From NCBI RefSeq assembly GCF_003991355.1, contig NZ_RCSU01000004.1, positions 62,001 to 126,000 of the forward strand: a stretch of 64,000 bases of DNA, given 5' to 3'. This document shows, piece by piece, positions 17,119-26,311 of this stretch. Positions within the stretch are counted from its first letter, which is position 1. Each line of letters opens with the position of its first letter. A program made the position numbers and the translations under genes. The notes under the pieces are model-generated. The model saw only the letters and a list, made by a program, of their open reading frames with translations. It was not told the DNA's origin and did no database searches. Source of the DNA: Pseudoflavitalea rhizosphaerae (GTDB lineage Bacteria; Bacteroidota; Bacteroidia; Chitinophagales; Chitinophagaceae).

Positions 17119-18720
17119 ATGAATCTGACCATACTACTCAGCTTCCTTTTTGTAACGGTTGCGGCTGCCCTGGTTTCCATTTACGTTACGCGCCGGAAAA
17201 AGCAACAGCAAACGCCTGTTGGCTTTTACCTGGGCAATCGCAGTCTGGGTTTCTGGATGATCGGCAGTTCCATGTTCCTCACCAATATGAGCGCCAATCA
17301 GTTCATCGGGGAGAATGAGTTCGTATATACCACCAACATGTCTGTGATGGCATGGGGCATGAGCTCCGTACTGGCCATGCTGATTGTTGCTGAATTCCTC
17401 ATGCCGATGTATTTGCGCATCGGGGCTGTGACCACACCTGATTTCCTGGCAAAGAGATTTGATGTGCAAACGCAGCGCATCGTTAGTGTCATCTTCCTCC
17501 TGGGGTATTTCGTGAATCTCATACCAACCGTATTGTATGGATGCGCGGTGGCTATCAATGGGATCTTTCATGTGGACGCCTGGCTGGGCATCAGTTATTT
17601 TTCCGCCATACAATTGATAGTACTGGTGGTGGGATTGGTGGGCGCATTGTACAATGTACTTGGCGGACTCAGGGCCATTACCATCACCGATGTGGTGCAG
17701 GGCGTGGGTATGCTGATCGGTGGCAGTATGATAGTATATTATGGTTTCAGGTTCCTGGGCAATGGCGATGTTTGGGAAGGCGTGAGAACACTCACTATTG
17801 CGCATAAGGACCATCTTAATGGCATCGGCGGCCCGAAAGATGTATTGCCTTTTGGCACCATCTTCACGGGGATGTTGCTGGTGAATATTTATTACTGGGG
17901 CATGGAGCAATACATCGTGCAGGAAGCCCTGGCATCGAAGAACCTGGCGGAAAGTCAGAAGGGGATTTCACTGGCGGTAGTGGGAAAATTATTTGCACCG
18001 CTGTTGTTGAATGTTCCCGGCTTGATTGCCGTACATCTATATCCTAACCTTGAAAATACTGCCACGGCATTTCCGCGGCTGGTGAGCGATATCCTGCCTC
18101 CTGTATTCATCGGGCTGGTGGCGGCTGTAGTGTTCGGAGGAGCGCTCAGTACTTTCAATGCAGGGCTCAACAGCACAGGTACATTGTTTACGATGAACCT
18201 TTACAAGCCCTGGCTGGAACGGAACGGTGCAAAAGCCGATGAAAGGAAACTGTTACGAAACGGGAAGATGCTGCAGGTAAGTGTCACGATACTGGCCATC
18301 ATCTTTTCTCCTTATATCATGTACTTCGAAGGAGGGTTTTACAATTACCTGCAGAAAGTGTCGAGCTTTTTCAGTGTGCCTGTTTTCACTATTATGGTGG
18401 TTGGGCTGCTCACCAAAAAAGTACCGCCGCTGGCTGCAAAAGTGGGCATCCTGTTCTTTGTTACGGTATACACCGCCACGCAATTCCTTTTCGATATTCC
18501 ATTGCATTACCTGCATGTGCTGGCCATCCTGTTCCTGGTCACTTCCGGGATCATGTTGCTGATCGGCAGGTTGAGACCGATGGAGCAACCTTTCCAACTG
18601 CCCCGGCAGGCGGCAGTGGACATTGTTCCGTGGAAAAGAAGACACCTGTATTATGCGATGCTGCTGGCTTTGATGGTTGGGATGTTCATTCTTTTCTCAC
18701 CGCTGGGCATTGCAGGCTAA
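17119..18720 (+). CDS. Sodium:solute symporter (SSS/SLC5 family), probable sugar importer
   Basis: This 533-residue inner-membrane protein has about 13 helices. The SSS signature regions are present: GFYLGNRSLGFWMIGSSMFL-type start, NMSANQFIGENE near residue 58, and GLVAAVVFGGALSTFNAGLN around 330-350. SSS proteins couple solute entry to sodium. Its position between the sugar-sensing GntR regulator and a galactosidase-type enzyme points to a hexose such as galactose, released by the alpha-galactosidases of the locus. Other members carry sialic acid, inositol or glucose, so the substrate is inference. It lies 10 bp after the regulator gene and 36 bp before the next gene, one probable operon. 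Confidence 0.9.
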   Translation: MNLTILLSFLFVTVAAALVSIYVTRRKKQQQTPVGFYLGNRSLGFWMIGSSMFLTNMSANQFIGENEFVYTTNMSVMAWGMSSVLAMLIVAEFLMPMYLRIGAVTTPDFLAKRFDVQTQRIVSVIFLLGYFVNLIPTVLYGCAVAINGIFHVDAWLGISYFSAIQLIVLVVGLVGALYNVLGGLRAITITDVVQGVGMLIGGSMIVYYGFRFLGNGDVWEGVRTLTIAHKDHLNGIGGPKDVLPFGTIFTGMLLVNIYYWGMEQYIVQEALASKNLAESQKGISLAVVGKLFAPLLLNVPGLIAVHLYPNLENTATAFPRLVSDILPPVFIGLVAAVVFGGALSTFNAGLNSTGTLFTMNLYKPWLERNGAKADERKLLRNGKMLQVSVTILAIIFSPYIMYFEGGFYNYLQKVSSFFSVPVFTIMVVGLLTKKVPPLAAKVGILFFVTVYTATQFLFDIPLHYLHVLAILFLVTSGIMLLIGRLRPMEQPFQLPRQAAVDIVPWKRRHLYYAMLLALMVGMFILFSPLGIAG

Positions 18721-18756
18721 AAAACAATTCATCTAAACACCTGAACTATTTTTTTT

Positions 18757-20766
18757 ATGGCAAATAAAAGAGCGATCACCTGGGCATTTTATTGTTTGTT
18801 TCTTTCCGCTGCAGCACAAGCGCAGCAATTGCTGGAAATCCCTCTCGGGGAGAACAGCAGGATCGTTTACAAACTCGACAAAGGCCAGTATGATATTGTC
18901 TGGAATGGAAAGATGATCGTGCAGGATGCTTATGCCGCATACCAGGCAGATAAAGCAGGGGATACCCGTAAGGGAGGAAAGATCAGTTACCATATCGGGG
19001 ATATGAAGACCAACCTGGGCAAAACGAAACTGTACAACCTGCAATTCGAAAATGATCCCTCGATGACGCAATTGTTCTATGTGCTGCCCGGCAAGAAACA
19101 GTTCATAACGCAGATGATCATTCGCAATGCAGGGCCATTGGCCTCTGTATCTCCATTGATTACCGAAAATCTTCAATGGTCGCAGCCCGGCGATAACCGC
19201 GCCCTCTTTGTTCCTTTCGATAATGATATGTGGGCCAGATACAATGCAATGCCCCTGGCCACTGCCGCATTCAATGGAAGCGAACTGGGCGCCCTGTACA
19301 ATGCAGATGATAATAATGGACTGGTGATCGGTTCATTGGAACAGGACGACTGGAAAACGGGTTTCCTGCTGAAGTCAAATGGTCTGAACAAAGCTGCAAA
19401 ACTTGAACTTCGGTCTGGCTTCACCGATAGTGCCATCACCCACGACGTTATCCCACACGGGAAAGTGTTTCCGGTGTATGGTGTAGTGTATTCGCCCAAG
19501 ATCCTCATCAGCCTGAGTGAAGACTGGCGTGATGGTCTGGAAAGTTTCGCACAGCAAAACAGGAAACTGCATGCACGTTCCATTGGCAACTGGAAATATG
19601 CAACGCCCATGGGCTGGAACAGTTGGGGCGTGCTGAAAGAAAAGATCCGTTTTGATCAGGCCATCCGCGTGGTGGATTTCTTTGCAGACAGTCTCAAGGG
19701 GTTCAGAAATGCAGACCAGACATTGTTTATCGACCTGGATGCTTTCTGGGACAATTTTACTACCCACGGCATCGATGGCGATATAAGCAAACTGCAGGAA
19801 TTTGTAGCCCATTGTAAAAAGAAAGGACTGAAGCCTGGTATTTACTGGACGCCATTCGCCGACTGGGGTAAATCCGATAGAAAAGTGGAAGGATCAGATT
19901 ATTCTTATATGGAAACCTGGACAAAACAGAATGGCCGGATGCTGGATATCGATGGTGGCCGGGCCATGGACCCTACACATCCTGCCACGCAGAAGCGCAT
20001 CGAACATACCATCAACAAAATGAAAGCGCTTGGTTTCGAAATGATCAAGATCGATTTCCTGGGACATGGTTGCCAGGAAGCAGACAAATTCTATGATCCA
20101 TCCGTTACCACCGGTATGCAGGCTTTCAAAAAAGGAATGAAATTCCTGGATAGTGTCCTGGACGATAAGATGCTTGTGTATGCGGCCATCTCGCCCAATA
20201 TTGCTACCGCGCGCTATGTGCATATGCGTCGCATTGCATGCGATGCCTGGAGCAGTCTCGATCATACTGAATACACTTTGAACAGTACCGGCTATGGCTG
20301 GTGGCAATCGCATCTTTATGATTTTGTAGATGCAGACCATGTGGTGTTTGCAACTGAGCAGAATGGTGTGAACAGGGCCAGGCTTGCATCGGCGCTGGTG
20401 ACAGGTTCCCTGATCACAGGCGATGATTATTCATCACATGGAAAATGGACAAACACCGCTAAACAACTCTTGCAGAACAAAGCGCTGTTGCAGCTTGCAG
20501 CCAACGGGAAGAGCTTTCGTCCGCTTCGCGGCAATACCGGTAACAGGGGAGTGGAGCAATTCTATCGAATCGATGGAAAAAAGCTGTACATCGCTTTGTT
20601 CAATTATGGCAATGCTGATCAGCAGATCAGCATTCCTGCATCATTGCAAAGCAAAGTGAGCAATAAGTATTATAAAGAACTTTTCTCCGGAGAGGGCGGC
20701 CTGCTCAAACCTGAAACCTCTTTGCATGTGCCTGCATCCGACGCGCGCATCTATGAGATCAGGTAG
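18757..20766 (+). CDS. Clan GH-D glycoside hydrolase (alpha-galactosidase-like), secreted
   Basis: The product is 669 residues with a signal peptide (to AAAQAQQ). An N-terminal beta domain of about 270 residues precedes a TIM barrel with the GH-D hallmarks: TPMGWNSWG (about 285), LFIDLDAFWD, KPGIYWTPFADWG, and MIKIDFLGHG carrying the predicted nucleophile Asp433. Asp496 in RRIACDAWSS is a candidate acid. It resembles GH36/GH27 enzymes but is not a close match to the textbook members, so linkage specificity is uncertain. A small C-terminal beta domain follows. It is the third gene of the GntR-symporter operon. Its end is followed at once by the first repeat cluster. Confidence 0.8.
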   Translation: MANKRAITWAFYCLFLSAAAQAQQLLEIPLGENSRIVYKLDKGQYDIVWNGKMIVQDAYAAYQADKAGDTRKGGKISYHIGDMKTNLGKTKLYNLQFENDPSMTQLFYVLPGKKQFITQMIIRNAGPLASVSPLITENLQWSQPGDNRALFVPFDNDMWARYNAMPLATAAFNGSELGALYNADDNNGLVIGSLEQDDWKTGFLLKSNGLNKAAKLELRSGFTDSAITHDVIPHGKVFPVYGVVYSPKILISLSEDWRDGLESFAQQNRKLHARSIGNWKYATPMGWNSWGVLKEKIRFDQAIRVVDFFADSLKGFRNADQTLFIDLDAFWDNFTTHGIDGDISKLQEFVAHCKKKGLKPGIYWTPFADWGKSDRKVEGSDYSYMETWTKQNGRMLDIDGGRAMDPTHPATQKRIEHTINKMKALGFEMIKIDFLGHGCQEADKFYDPSVTTGMQAFKKGMKFLDSVLDDKMLVYAAISPNIATARYVHMRRIACDAWSSLDHTEYTLNSTGYGWWQSHLYDFVDADHVVFATEQNGVNRARLASALVTGSLITGDDYSSHGKWTNTAKQLLQNKALLQLAANGKSFRPLRGNTGNRGVEQFYRIDGKKLYIALFNYGNADQQISIPASLQSKVSNKYYKELFSGEGGLLKPETSLHVPASDARIYEIR

Positions 20767-20827
20767 CAACGTGTGGCCAGCAAATAGCAGCGTGTGGCCA
20801 GTAAATAGCAGCGTGTAGCCAGTCGCT
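20765..20827 (+). repeat. Three tandem copies of a 21-bp unit
   Basis: Units at 20765-20785, 20786-20806 and 20807-20827, each beginning AGCARCGTGTRGCCAG. The first overlaps the stop codon of the preceding gene by two bases. They lead into the palindromic cluster at 20820. Confidence 0.9.
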
Positions 20828-20923
20828 CGCCTCCGGCGAGTGACTTCTATTTGTTCGCCTCCGGCGAACACCGCGTCGCCGGAGGCGACTAAAAAAAAGT
20901 CACTCGCCAGAGGCGAGCGACTG
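20820..20923. repeat. Nested palindromic repeat cluster (copy R1)
   Basis: Four stem-loops occur in 104 bp. The outer pair, 20820-20844 and 20899-20923, are inverted copies matching 24 of 25 bases, and each is itself a hairpin (arms GTCGCTCGCC and GGCGAGTGAC around TCC). Between them lie TGTTCGCC-TCC-GGCGAACA (20852-20870) and TCGCC-GGA-GGCGA (20876-20888). An A8 run precedes the last hairpin. A closely related cluster is found at 36840-36945. The layout resembles REP/BIME-type elements. No coding sense was seen in the gap 20767-21081 apart from this and the SusC promoter. Confidence 0.9.
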
Positions 20924-20953
20924 GGGGGGACTGGGGGCCACACCCTAAGTTTT

Positions 20954-21007
20954 TTTGGCAGATCGGATAATTCTCATATCTTAGTGGTATAGTATAGGAT
21001 AGTATAG
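20954..21007 (+). promoter_or_regulatory. Promoter and candidate operator of the SusC/SusD operon
   Basis: -33 TTTG (20954-20957), a 19-bp spacer, and -7 TATCTTAG (20977-20984, seven of eight). Three GTATAG copies follow (20987, 20992, 21002). Within them TAGGATAGTATAG (20995-21007) matches the GntR-promoter motif in 12 of 13 positions. Its location at the start of transcription fits repression by the GntR protein, lifted by sugar. Confidence 0.6.
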
Positions 21008-21081
21008 ATGGAGCGGCAACCGGAAATACTATCGTATTGCGGCAGGACAAACCCTGCCGGAAAACCAACAATTGCTTAAAT

Positions 21082-24000
21082 ATGAAAATCAGATTTGCTT
21101 GCTTGCGCTTCCGGAAGCGTTTGCCCTACCCCTTCCCGGCATTTCTCCTTTTTTTCTTTTCCCTTATTTCATTTTCATTACAGGCTGATGCGCAATCCAA
21201 TGGCGGGTTGAACGGTTATGTTATGGACAGTACAACCAGGCTGCCAATCAACGGCGTTTCTGTAGTGATCAAAGGAACAAGGCAGGGAACCACTACAGAC
21301 AAGTCAGGCGTTTTTCACCTGGACATCTCCGGTAGTCAGGCGCTGCTGGAATTCTCCTTTGTTGGATACAAGTCCAAAGAGCTGGTGGTGGCGAAAGGAA
21401 AAGTTGCTACCGTTTATCTTTCTACTATCGTAGACACTTTCGGCGCCGTGGTGGTAACAGCCTTCGGCCGTAAAGAAAGAAAGGAAGCTGTGGTAGGATC
21501 GGTTACGTCTATACAACCGGGTGAGCTCAAGATCCCCGCCAGTAATCTCACCAATGCGCTGGCAGGAAAGATTGCCGGTGTGATCGGTTTCCAGCGCGGA
21601 GGCCAGCCGGGAATGGACAATTCCCAGTTCTTCATCCGCGGCGTTACCACGCTTGGTTATAGTAATAGTCCACTTATCCTGGTAGACAACGTGGAGCTCA
21701 CCGCCAATGACCTTGCCAGGTTGCAGGTGGATGATATCGCCAGCTTCTCCATCCTCAAAGATGCCAGTGCTGCTGCATTGTACGGAGCGCGTGGCGCCAA
21801 TGGCGTTATACTCGTTACAACAAAAGAAGGCAAGGCCGGCAAGGCCAAGGTGGAACTGCGTGGAGAAACTGCTATCTCCGCACCTACCAAAAGTATCAAA
21901 CTGGCAGACCCGGTAACGTATATGCGCATGTACAATGAAGCCGTTACAACCAGAACGCCGGGCGTTGGAAAATACTATCAGCCCAATGAGATCATCGGGA
22001 CACAGAAGAACCTGGAAGGCGCTGGAGGTATCTATCCCATACTTTATCCGGCAGTAGACTGGATGGATGCTATCTTCAAAGACCAGACTCAAACCTACCG
22101 TGCCAACTTCAGTGTGAGTGGCGGCAATAGCCTTGCAAAATATTATATCGCTGGTTCTTATTCCAGGGATAATGGAATACTGGAAGTCAATCCTGTGAAC
22201 AATTTCAATTCAGGAATGAAATTCGAGAACTACCAGCTTCGCGCTAATACCAGTATCAAAGCCACTTCCACCACAGAGGTAGGCGTTCGCCTCTGGGGCA
22301 ATTTCAATGAATACATGGGGCCGATCAGCAACCAGGGCGGAGGATTTGCAACAGACCTTTACTCCCAGGTATTGCACTCGATCCCTGTTGGCTTTCCTGC
22401 CTACTGGCAACCAGACAGCGCCAACAGGAACACGAAACATATCCTCTTCGGTAACAGGATCGATGCCAACAGTCAGCTTCAGTCCAACCCCTACGCTTCA
22501 CTGATGCGTGGCTATAAAACTTTCTCCGAGTCCAGGATCTCGGCACAATTTGAAGTGAACCAGAACCTGAAATTCATTACGCCCGGACTTAGCTTCTTTG
22601 GTATGTTCAGCACCAACCGCTACTCCTATTTTGATGTAAGCAGGGCCTACAATCCTTTCTACTATGATGTACAACGGGTAACAGTAGACGAAAAAACAGG
22701 GGCGTACAGGCTGAGCTGGCTCAATAACCAACCTGGCCAGGCGCAGGAATATCTTTCGTACCAGCAAGGTCCCAAGTGGTTGAACACATATGTGTATATG
22801 CTCGGACGTTTGGATTACAGCCAGACTTTCGGGGACCATTCCGTAGGCGGTTCGATTGTGGGTAACCGTCAGCAGACGCTTACTGCCAACGGAAGCGACC
22901 TGCAATCTTCGCTCCCCAACCGTAACCTCGGTGTATCAGGAAGAGCAAGCTATTCGTTCGATAACCGTTATTTTGCCGAGTTCAATTTCGGATACAACGG
23001 CTCAGAAAAATTTGCTCCCGCACATCGATTTGGTTTCTTCCCTACTATCGGCGCCGGATGGGTGGTGAGCAATGAAAAATTCTGGAAAGGAAGAATGAGT
23101 GAGATCCTGACCCGCCTGAAATTGCGCGGCAGCTATGGACTGGTAGGTAATGATGCCATCGGGGATCCCAATACACAACGATTCTTCTACCTGAGTACAG
23201 TAGAGCCCAATAACGGTCCACGTTCTTATTTCGGTACCAACAATTCAGTAAGTATGGCCGGAACAGTGATCAAAGCCTATCCCAATCCGGATGTGACCTG
23301 GGAAACCTCGCGCAAAAGCAACCTGGCTGTGGAAGCCACTTTCTTCGATAAACTCAATATCATTGCTGAAGTATACCGTGAGAGAAGATACAATATCCTT
23401 GTTTCGCGGGGCTATATCCCCATTACTGTGGGCATAGAATCCGCAGCGCTGAATAATCTCCGCGCCAACCTGGGTAAGGCCAATTCTGAAGGTTTTGACT
23501 TCAGCATCAATTACAGGGAAGATTTCAGGAATGGTCTCTGGGCTTCCGTACTCGGTAATTTTACAGCAACGCGTAATAAGGCGGTTCATTTGGAAGAGCC
23601 TGAGTATCCCAATGCCTGGAGCTACCGCACCGGCAGGATGATCAATCAGCCTTTTGGTTTCATAGCAGAAAGATTGTTTGTAGATGATAAGGAAGCTGCT
23701 AATTCGCCCGTTCAGAATTTCGGGGATTTCCTGCCCAGGGGTGGCGATATCAAATACCGCGATATCAACCAGGATGGCGTGATCAACCAGGAAGATATGG
23801 TGCCTATCGGTCTTCCTTCCACGCCGCAGATCATTTATGGATTTGGCTTCTCTGTTGGATATAAGAATTTCGACATGAGTGCTTTCTTCCAGGGATCGGC
23901 CAGGTCTTCCTTCTTCATCGATCCAACCGCCCGTACTGATTTCAATAACGGCATTTTCGGAACTGCACCATTCGCCAATAATGCGCAGATCCTGCAGGCT

Positions 24001-24330
24001 TATGCAGACAATCACTGGTCTGAAGAGAACCAGAACCTTTATGCGCTCTGGCCCCGCCTCTCCACCTACGAGATCCAGAACAACCAGCAGACCAGTACCT
24101 GGTGGTTGCGCAATGGCAGTTTCATTCGTTTGAAATCAGTGGAAGCAGGTTTCACATTCCCGAAAAGATGGAGCAATGCCATCTATCTCAGCAATATGAG
24201 GATCTACTTCAGTGGTCTGAACCTGCTTACTTTCAGCAGCTTCAAACTCTGGGATCCCGAGCTGGCCGGCAATGGCTTTGCCTATCCGGTCCAGAAAGTA
24301 TTCAATATCGGTTTGAAAGTGGACCTGTAA
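21082..24330 (+). CDS. SusC/RagA TonB-dependent outer-membrane transporter
   Basis: The product is 1,082 residues from ATG 21082; an ATG at 21037 would lengthen an already complete signal peptide (to LQADAQ, residue 38). A carboxypeptidase-regulatory-like domain (GLNGYVMDSTTRLPINGVSV), plug (LAGKIAGVIGFQRGGQPGMD, FFIRGVTTLG, SILKDASAAALYGARGANGV) and barrel follow. There is no STN domain, unlike the first SusC in this window, which agrees with control by the cytoplasmic GntR protein instead of a sigma/anti-sigma pair. It should import the oligosaccharide on which the downstream glycosidases act. SusD follows after 46 bp. Confidence 0.95.
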   Translation: MKIRFACLRFRKRLPYPFPAFLLFFFSLISFSLQADAQSNGGLNGYVMDSTTRLPINGVSVVIKGTRQGTTTDKSGVFHLDISGSQALLEFSFVGYKSKELVVAKGKVATVYLSTIVDTFGAVVVTAFGRKERKEAVVGSVTSIQPGELKIPASNLTNALAGKIAGVIGFQRGGQPGMDNSQFFIRGVTTLGYSNSPLILVDNVELTANDLARLQVDDIASFSILKDASAAALYGARGANGVILVTTKEGKAGKAKVELRGETAISAPTKSIKLADPVTYMRMYNEAVTTRTPGVGKYYQPNEIIGTQKNLEGAGGIYPILYPAVDWMDAIFKDQTQTYRANFSVSGGNSLAKYYIAGSYSRDNGILEVNPVNNFNSGMKFENYQLRANTSIKATSTTEVGVRLWGNFNEYMGPISNQGGGFATDLYSQVLHSIPVGFPAYWQPDSANRNTKHILFGNRIDANSQLQSNPYASLMRGYKTFSESRISAQFEVNQNLKFITPGLSFFGMFSTNRYSYFDVSRAYNPFYYDVQRVTVDEKTGAYRLSWLNNQPGQAQEYLSYQQGPKWLNTYVYMLGRLDYSQTFGDHSVGGSIVGNRQQTLTANGSDLQSSLPNRNLGVSGRASYSFDNRYFAEFNFGYNGSEKFAPAHRFGFFPTIGAGWVVSNEKFWKGRMSEILTRLKLRGSYGLVGNDAIGDPNTQRFFYLSTVEPNNGPRSYFGTNNSVSMAGTVIKAYPNPDVTWETSRKSNLAVEATFFDKLNIIAEVYRERRYNILVSRGYIPITVGIESAALNNLRANLGKANSEGFDFSINYREDFRNGLWASVLGNFTATRNKAVHLEEPEYPNAWSYRTGRMINQPFGFIAERLFVDDKEAANSPVQNFGDFLPRGGDIKYRDINQDGVINQEDMVPIGLPSTPQIIYGFGFSVGYKNFDMSAFFQGSARSSFFIDPTARTDFNNGIFGTAPFANNAQILQAYADNHWSEENQNLYALWPRLSTYEIQNNQQTSTWWLRNGSFIRLKSVEAGFTFPKRWSNAIYLSNMRIYFSGLNLLTFSSFKLWDPELAGNGFAYPVQKVFNIGLKVDL

Positions 24331-24376
24331 CCCTGATCAATAACCGAAATTACCAGAACGATTCAAACAAGCGGAT

Positions 24377-26287
24377 ATGAAAATCATCTTCAAAATATTA
24401 CTCACCGGCTGCACCCTGGTCCTTTTTCAACGATGCAGTAAATACCTTGATGTAACGCCGGACAATGTAGCTACACTCAACAGTTCGTTTACCAATGCCA
24501 ATGAAACGCAGGCTTACCTGTTTGGTTGCTATGCCAACCTGCAGGCCCTGGCGGATGTCCGCAGGAATGCGGGTTTCACGGCTTCCGGGGAAATGTTCTT
24601 TCCTACTGACCTGGCGGATAAGACCACGCTCGGCGGCATTGGAGGCGATGGAGGCTTCAACCTCATGCGCGGTTTGCAGAACAGTCTGAACCCCATCCAC
24701 AATTTCTGGGATGGGTACAATATGGGCCTGAAATTGTATGAGAGCATACGCATGTGCAATACATTCCTCGACAATATCCATGTACCACTGGATGTTGAAC
24801 CTTACAACAGGAAGCGCTGGGCAGCGGAAGCCAAATTCCTGAAAGCCTATTATCATTACTGGTTATTGCGCATGTATGGCCCTATCCCGATTGCAGACAA
24901 GGCCATTCCTGTGAATGCCAGTTCTGAAGAAGTGCGTCAGAAGCAGCAGTCGCTGGATTCCTGTTTCAATTACGTGGTGAAAACGATCGATGAAGCAATT
25001 GTAGATCTTCCTCCTGCCATTCAGAATGCAGCTACAGAAGCAGGAAGGATCTCCGGCGCCATTGCGCTGGCGGTGAAAGCGGAAGTGCTGACCACGCAGG
25101 CCAGTCCGCTTTTCAACGGCAATCCTGATTATGCAGGCTTCAAAGGAAAAGATGGAGAAAGTCTATTTCCTGCAACCAGCGATCCTGCCAAATGGGAACG
25201 TGCCGCGGTGGCCTGCAAAGCCGCTATCGATGCTGCAGTGGCGGCTGGTGCGCAACCTTATGAATTGCGCGTTCAGGGTAGCATCGTTCATATGTCTGAT
25301 GAAACCAAACAATTGCTCACCTTGCAGGGCGCTTTTGTTGATGGCTGGAATCCCGAGCAGGTGTGGACGCTCAACCCGCATTACGGCTGGCAGTACATGA
25401 CCATGCCACGTGTAACGGCTGAAGCAGCCAAAAATGTATTTGCCGTTTATTCCAATTTTTCTGTTCCCATTGCGCAAAGTGAGCTCTTCTATTCAAAGAA
25501 TGGTGTGCCCATCAATGAAGACCTCAACTTCGATTATGCCAACCGCTACCAATTGCAGGCAGGCGATGAAGCGAATAAATTCTATATCAAAAAAGATTAT
25601 ACCACTGTAGCCGGTAATTTCAATCGTGAGCCGCGTTACTATTCAAGTGTTGCCTTCGATGGAGGTGTTTGGTTCGGTTCCGGAAAGACCGATGATCTCA
25701 ATCCGAATTATGTAAATGCAGTGAATGGTTTTGCTTCTCCTCCCGATAAGATCCGCTTCAATAATACAGGTTACTGGGCCAAGAAACTGGTTCACTATCA
25801 GTCTACTCCCGGCGACAATTCTGTTTGGGTGGGCTATCCCTGGACATTCATCCGTCTCTCCGGTCTCTGGTTGCTCTATGCAGAGTGTTTGAATGAAACA
25901 GGTGCACATGGCGATGCTATTGTATGGCTCGACAAAGTGAGAACGAAGGCCGGCCTGCAGGGAGTACTCACCAGTTGGGCACAACATTCCCGCAACCCTT
26001 CCAAACCTACTACCAAAGACGGTTTGAGGCAGATCATCCACCAGGAACGCAGGATCGAACTGGCATTTGAAGGACAGGCAGGATGGGACCTTCGCCGCTG
26101 GAAGGAATTGCAATCCGTACTCAGCAAACCATTCCAGGGCTGGTCCGTTTTCAACCAGACCGTAGCAGGATATTACCAGCTTAATACCGTGTATCAACCT
26201 GTGTTCGGATTGAAGGATTACCTGTTCCCCATCCAGGAATATGATCTGATCACCAATCCCAACCTGGTGCAAACCCCTTACTGGTAA
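24377..26287 (+). CDS. RagB/SusD family glycan-binding lipoprotein
   Basis: The product is 636 residues, long for SusD. The signal peptide ends in a lipobox-like VLFQRC (Cys at about residue 15), then KYLDVTPDNV, the standard SusD start. TPR-like helices follow (RWAAEAKFLKAYYHYWLLRM YGP motif), and a C-terminal part carries WLLYAECLNETGAHGDAIVW, IIHQERRIELAFEGQAGWDL and a closing LFPIQEYDLITNPNLVQTP. It forms the lid of the SusC channel at 21082 and sets glycan specificity. It is the second gene of the operon. Aromatic residues in its middle portion could form the sugar platform, but no ligand is predictable. Confidence 0.95.
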   Translation: MKIIFKILLTGCTLVLFQRCSKYLDVTPDNVATLNSSFTNANETQAYLFGCYANLQALADVRRNAGFTASGEMFFPTDLADKTTLGGIGGDGGFNLMRGLQNSLNPIHNFWDGYNMGLKLYESIRMCNTFLDNIHVPLDVEPYNRKRWAAEAKFLKAYYHYWLLRMYGPIPIADKAIPVNASSEEVRQKQQSLDSCFNYVVKTIDEAIVDLPPAIQNAATEAGRISGAIALAVKAEVLTTQASPLFNGNPDYAGFKGKDGESLFPATSDPAKWERAAVACKAAIDAAVAAGAQPYELRVQGSIVHMSDETKQLLTLQGAFVDGWNPEQVWTLNPHYGWQYMTMPRVTAEAAKNVFAVYSNFSVPIAQSELFYSKNGVPINEDLNFDYANRYQLQAGDEANKFYIKKDYTTVAGNFNREPRYYSSVAFDGGVWFGSGKTDDLNPNYVNAVNGFASPPDKIRFNNTGYWAKKLVHYQSTPGDNSVWVGYPWTFIRLSGLWLLYAECLNETGAHGDAIVWLDKVRTKAGLQGVLTSWAQHSRNPSKPTTKDGLRQIIHQERRIELAFEGQAGWDLRRWKELQSVLSKPFQGWSVFNQTVAGYYQLNTVYQPVFGLKDYLFPIQEYDLITNPNLVQTPYW

Positions 26288-26311
26288 ACCTCCACATACA
26301 ATGCTTAAAAT

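Noticed and set aside
17134-17910. 258-codon minus-strand open frame
   Set aside because: It is antisense to the symporter gene, whose coding sense is certain; the translation is His-rich and unlike a real protein.
20765-20923. Repeat cluster as a CRISPR array
   Set aside because: The direct units are contiguous with no unique spacers, the rest is palindromic, and no cas gene is nearby.
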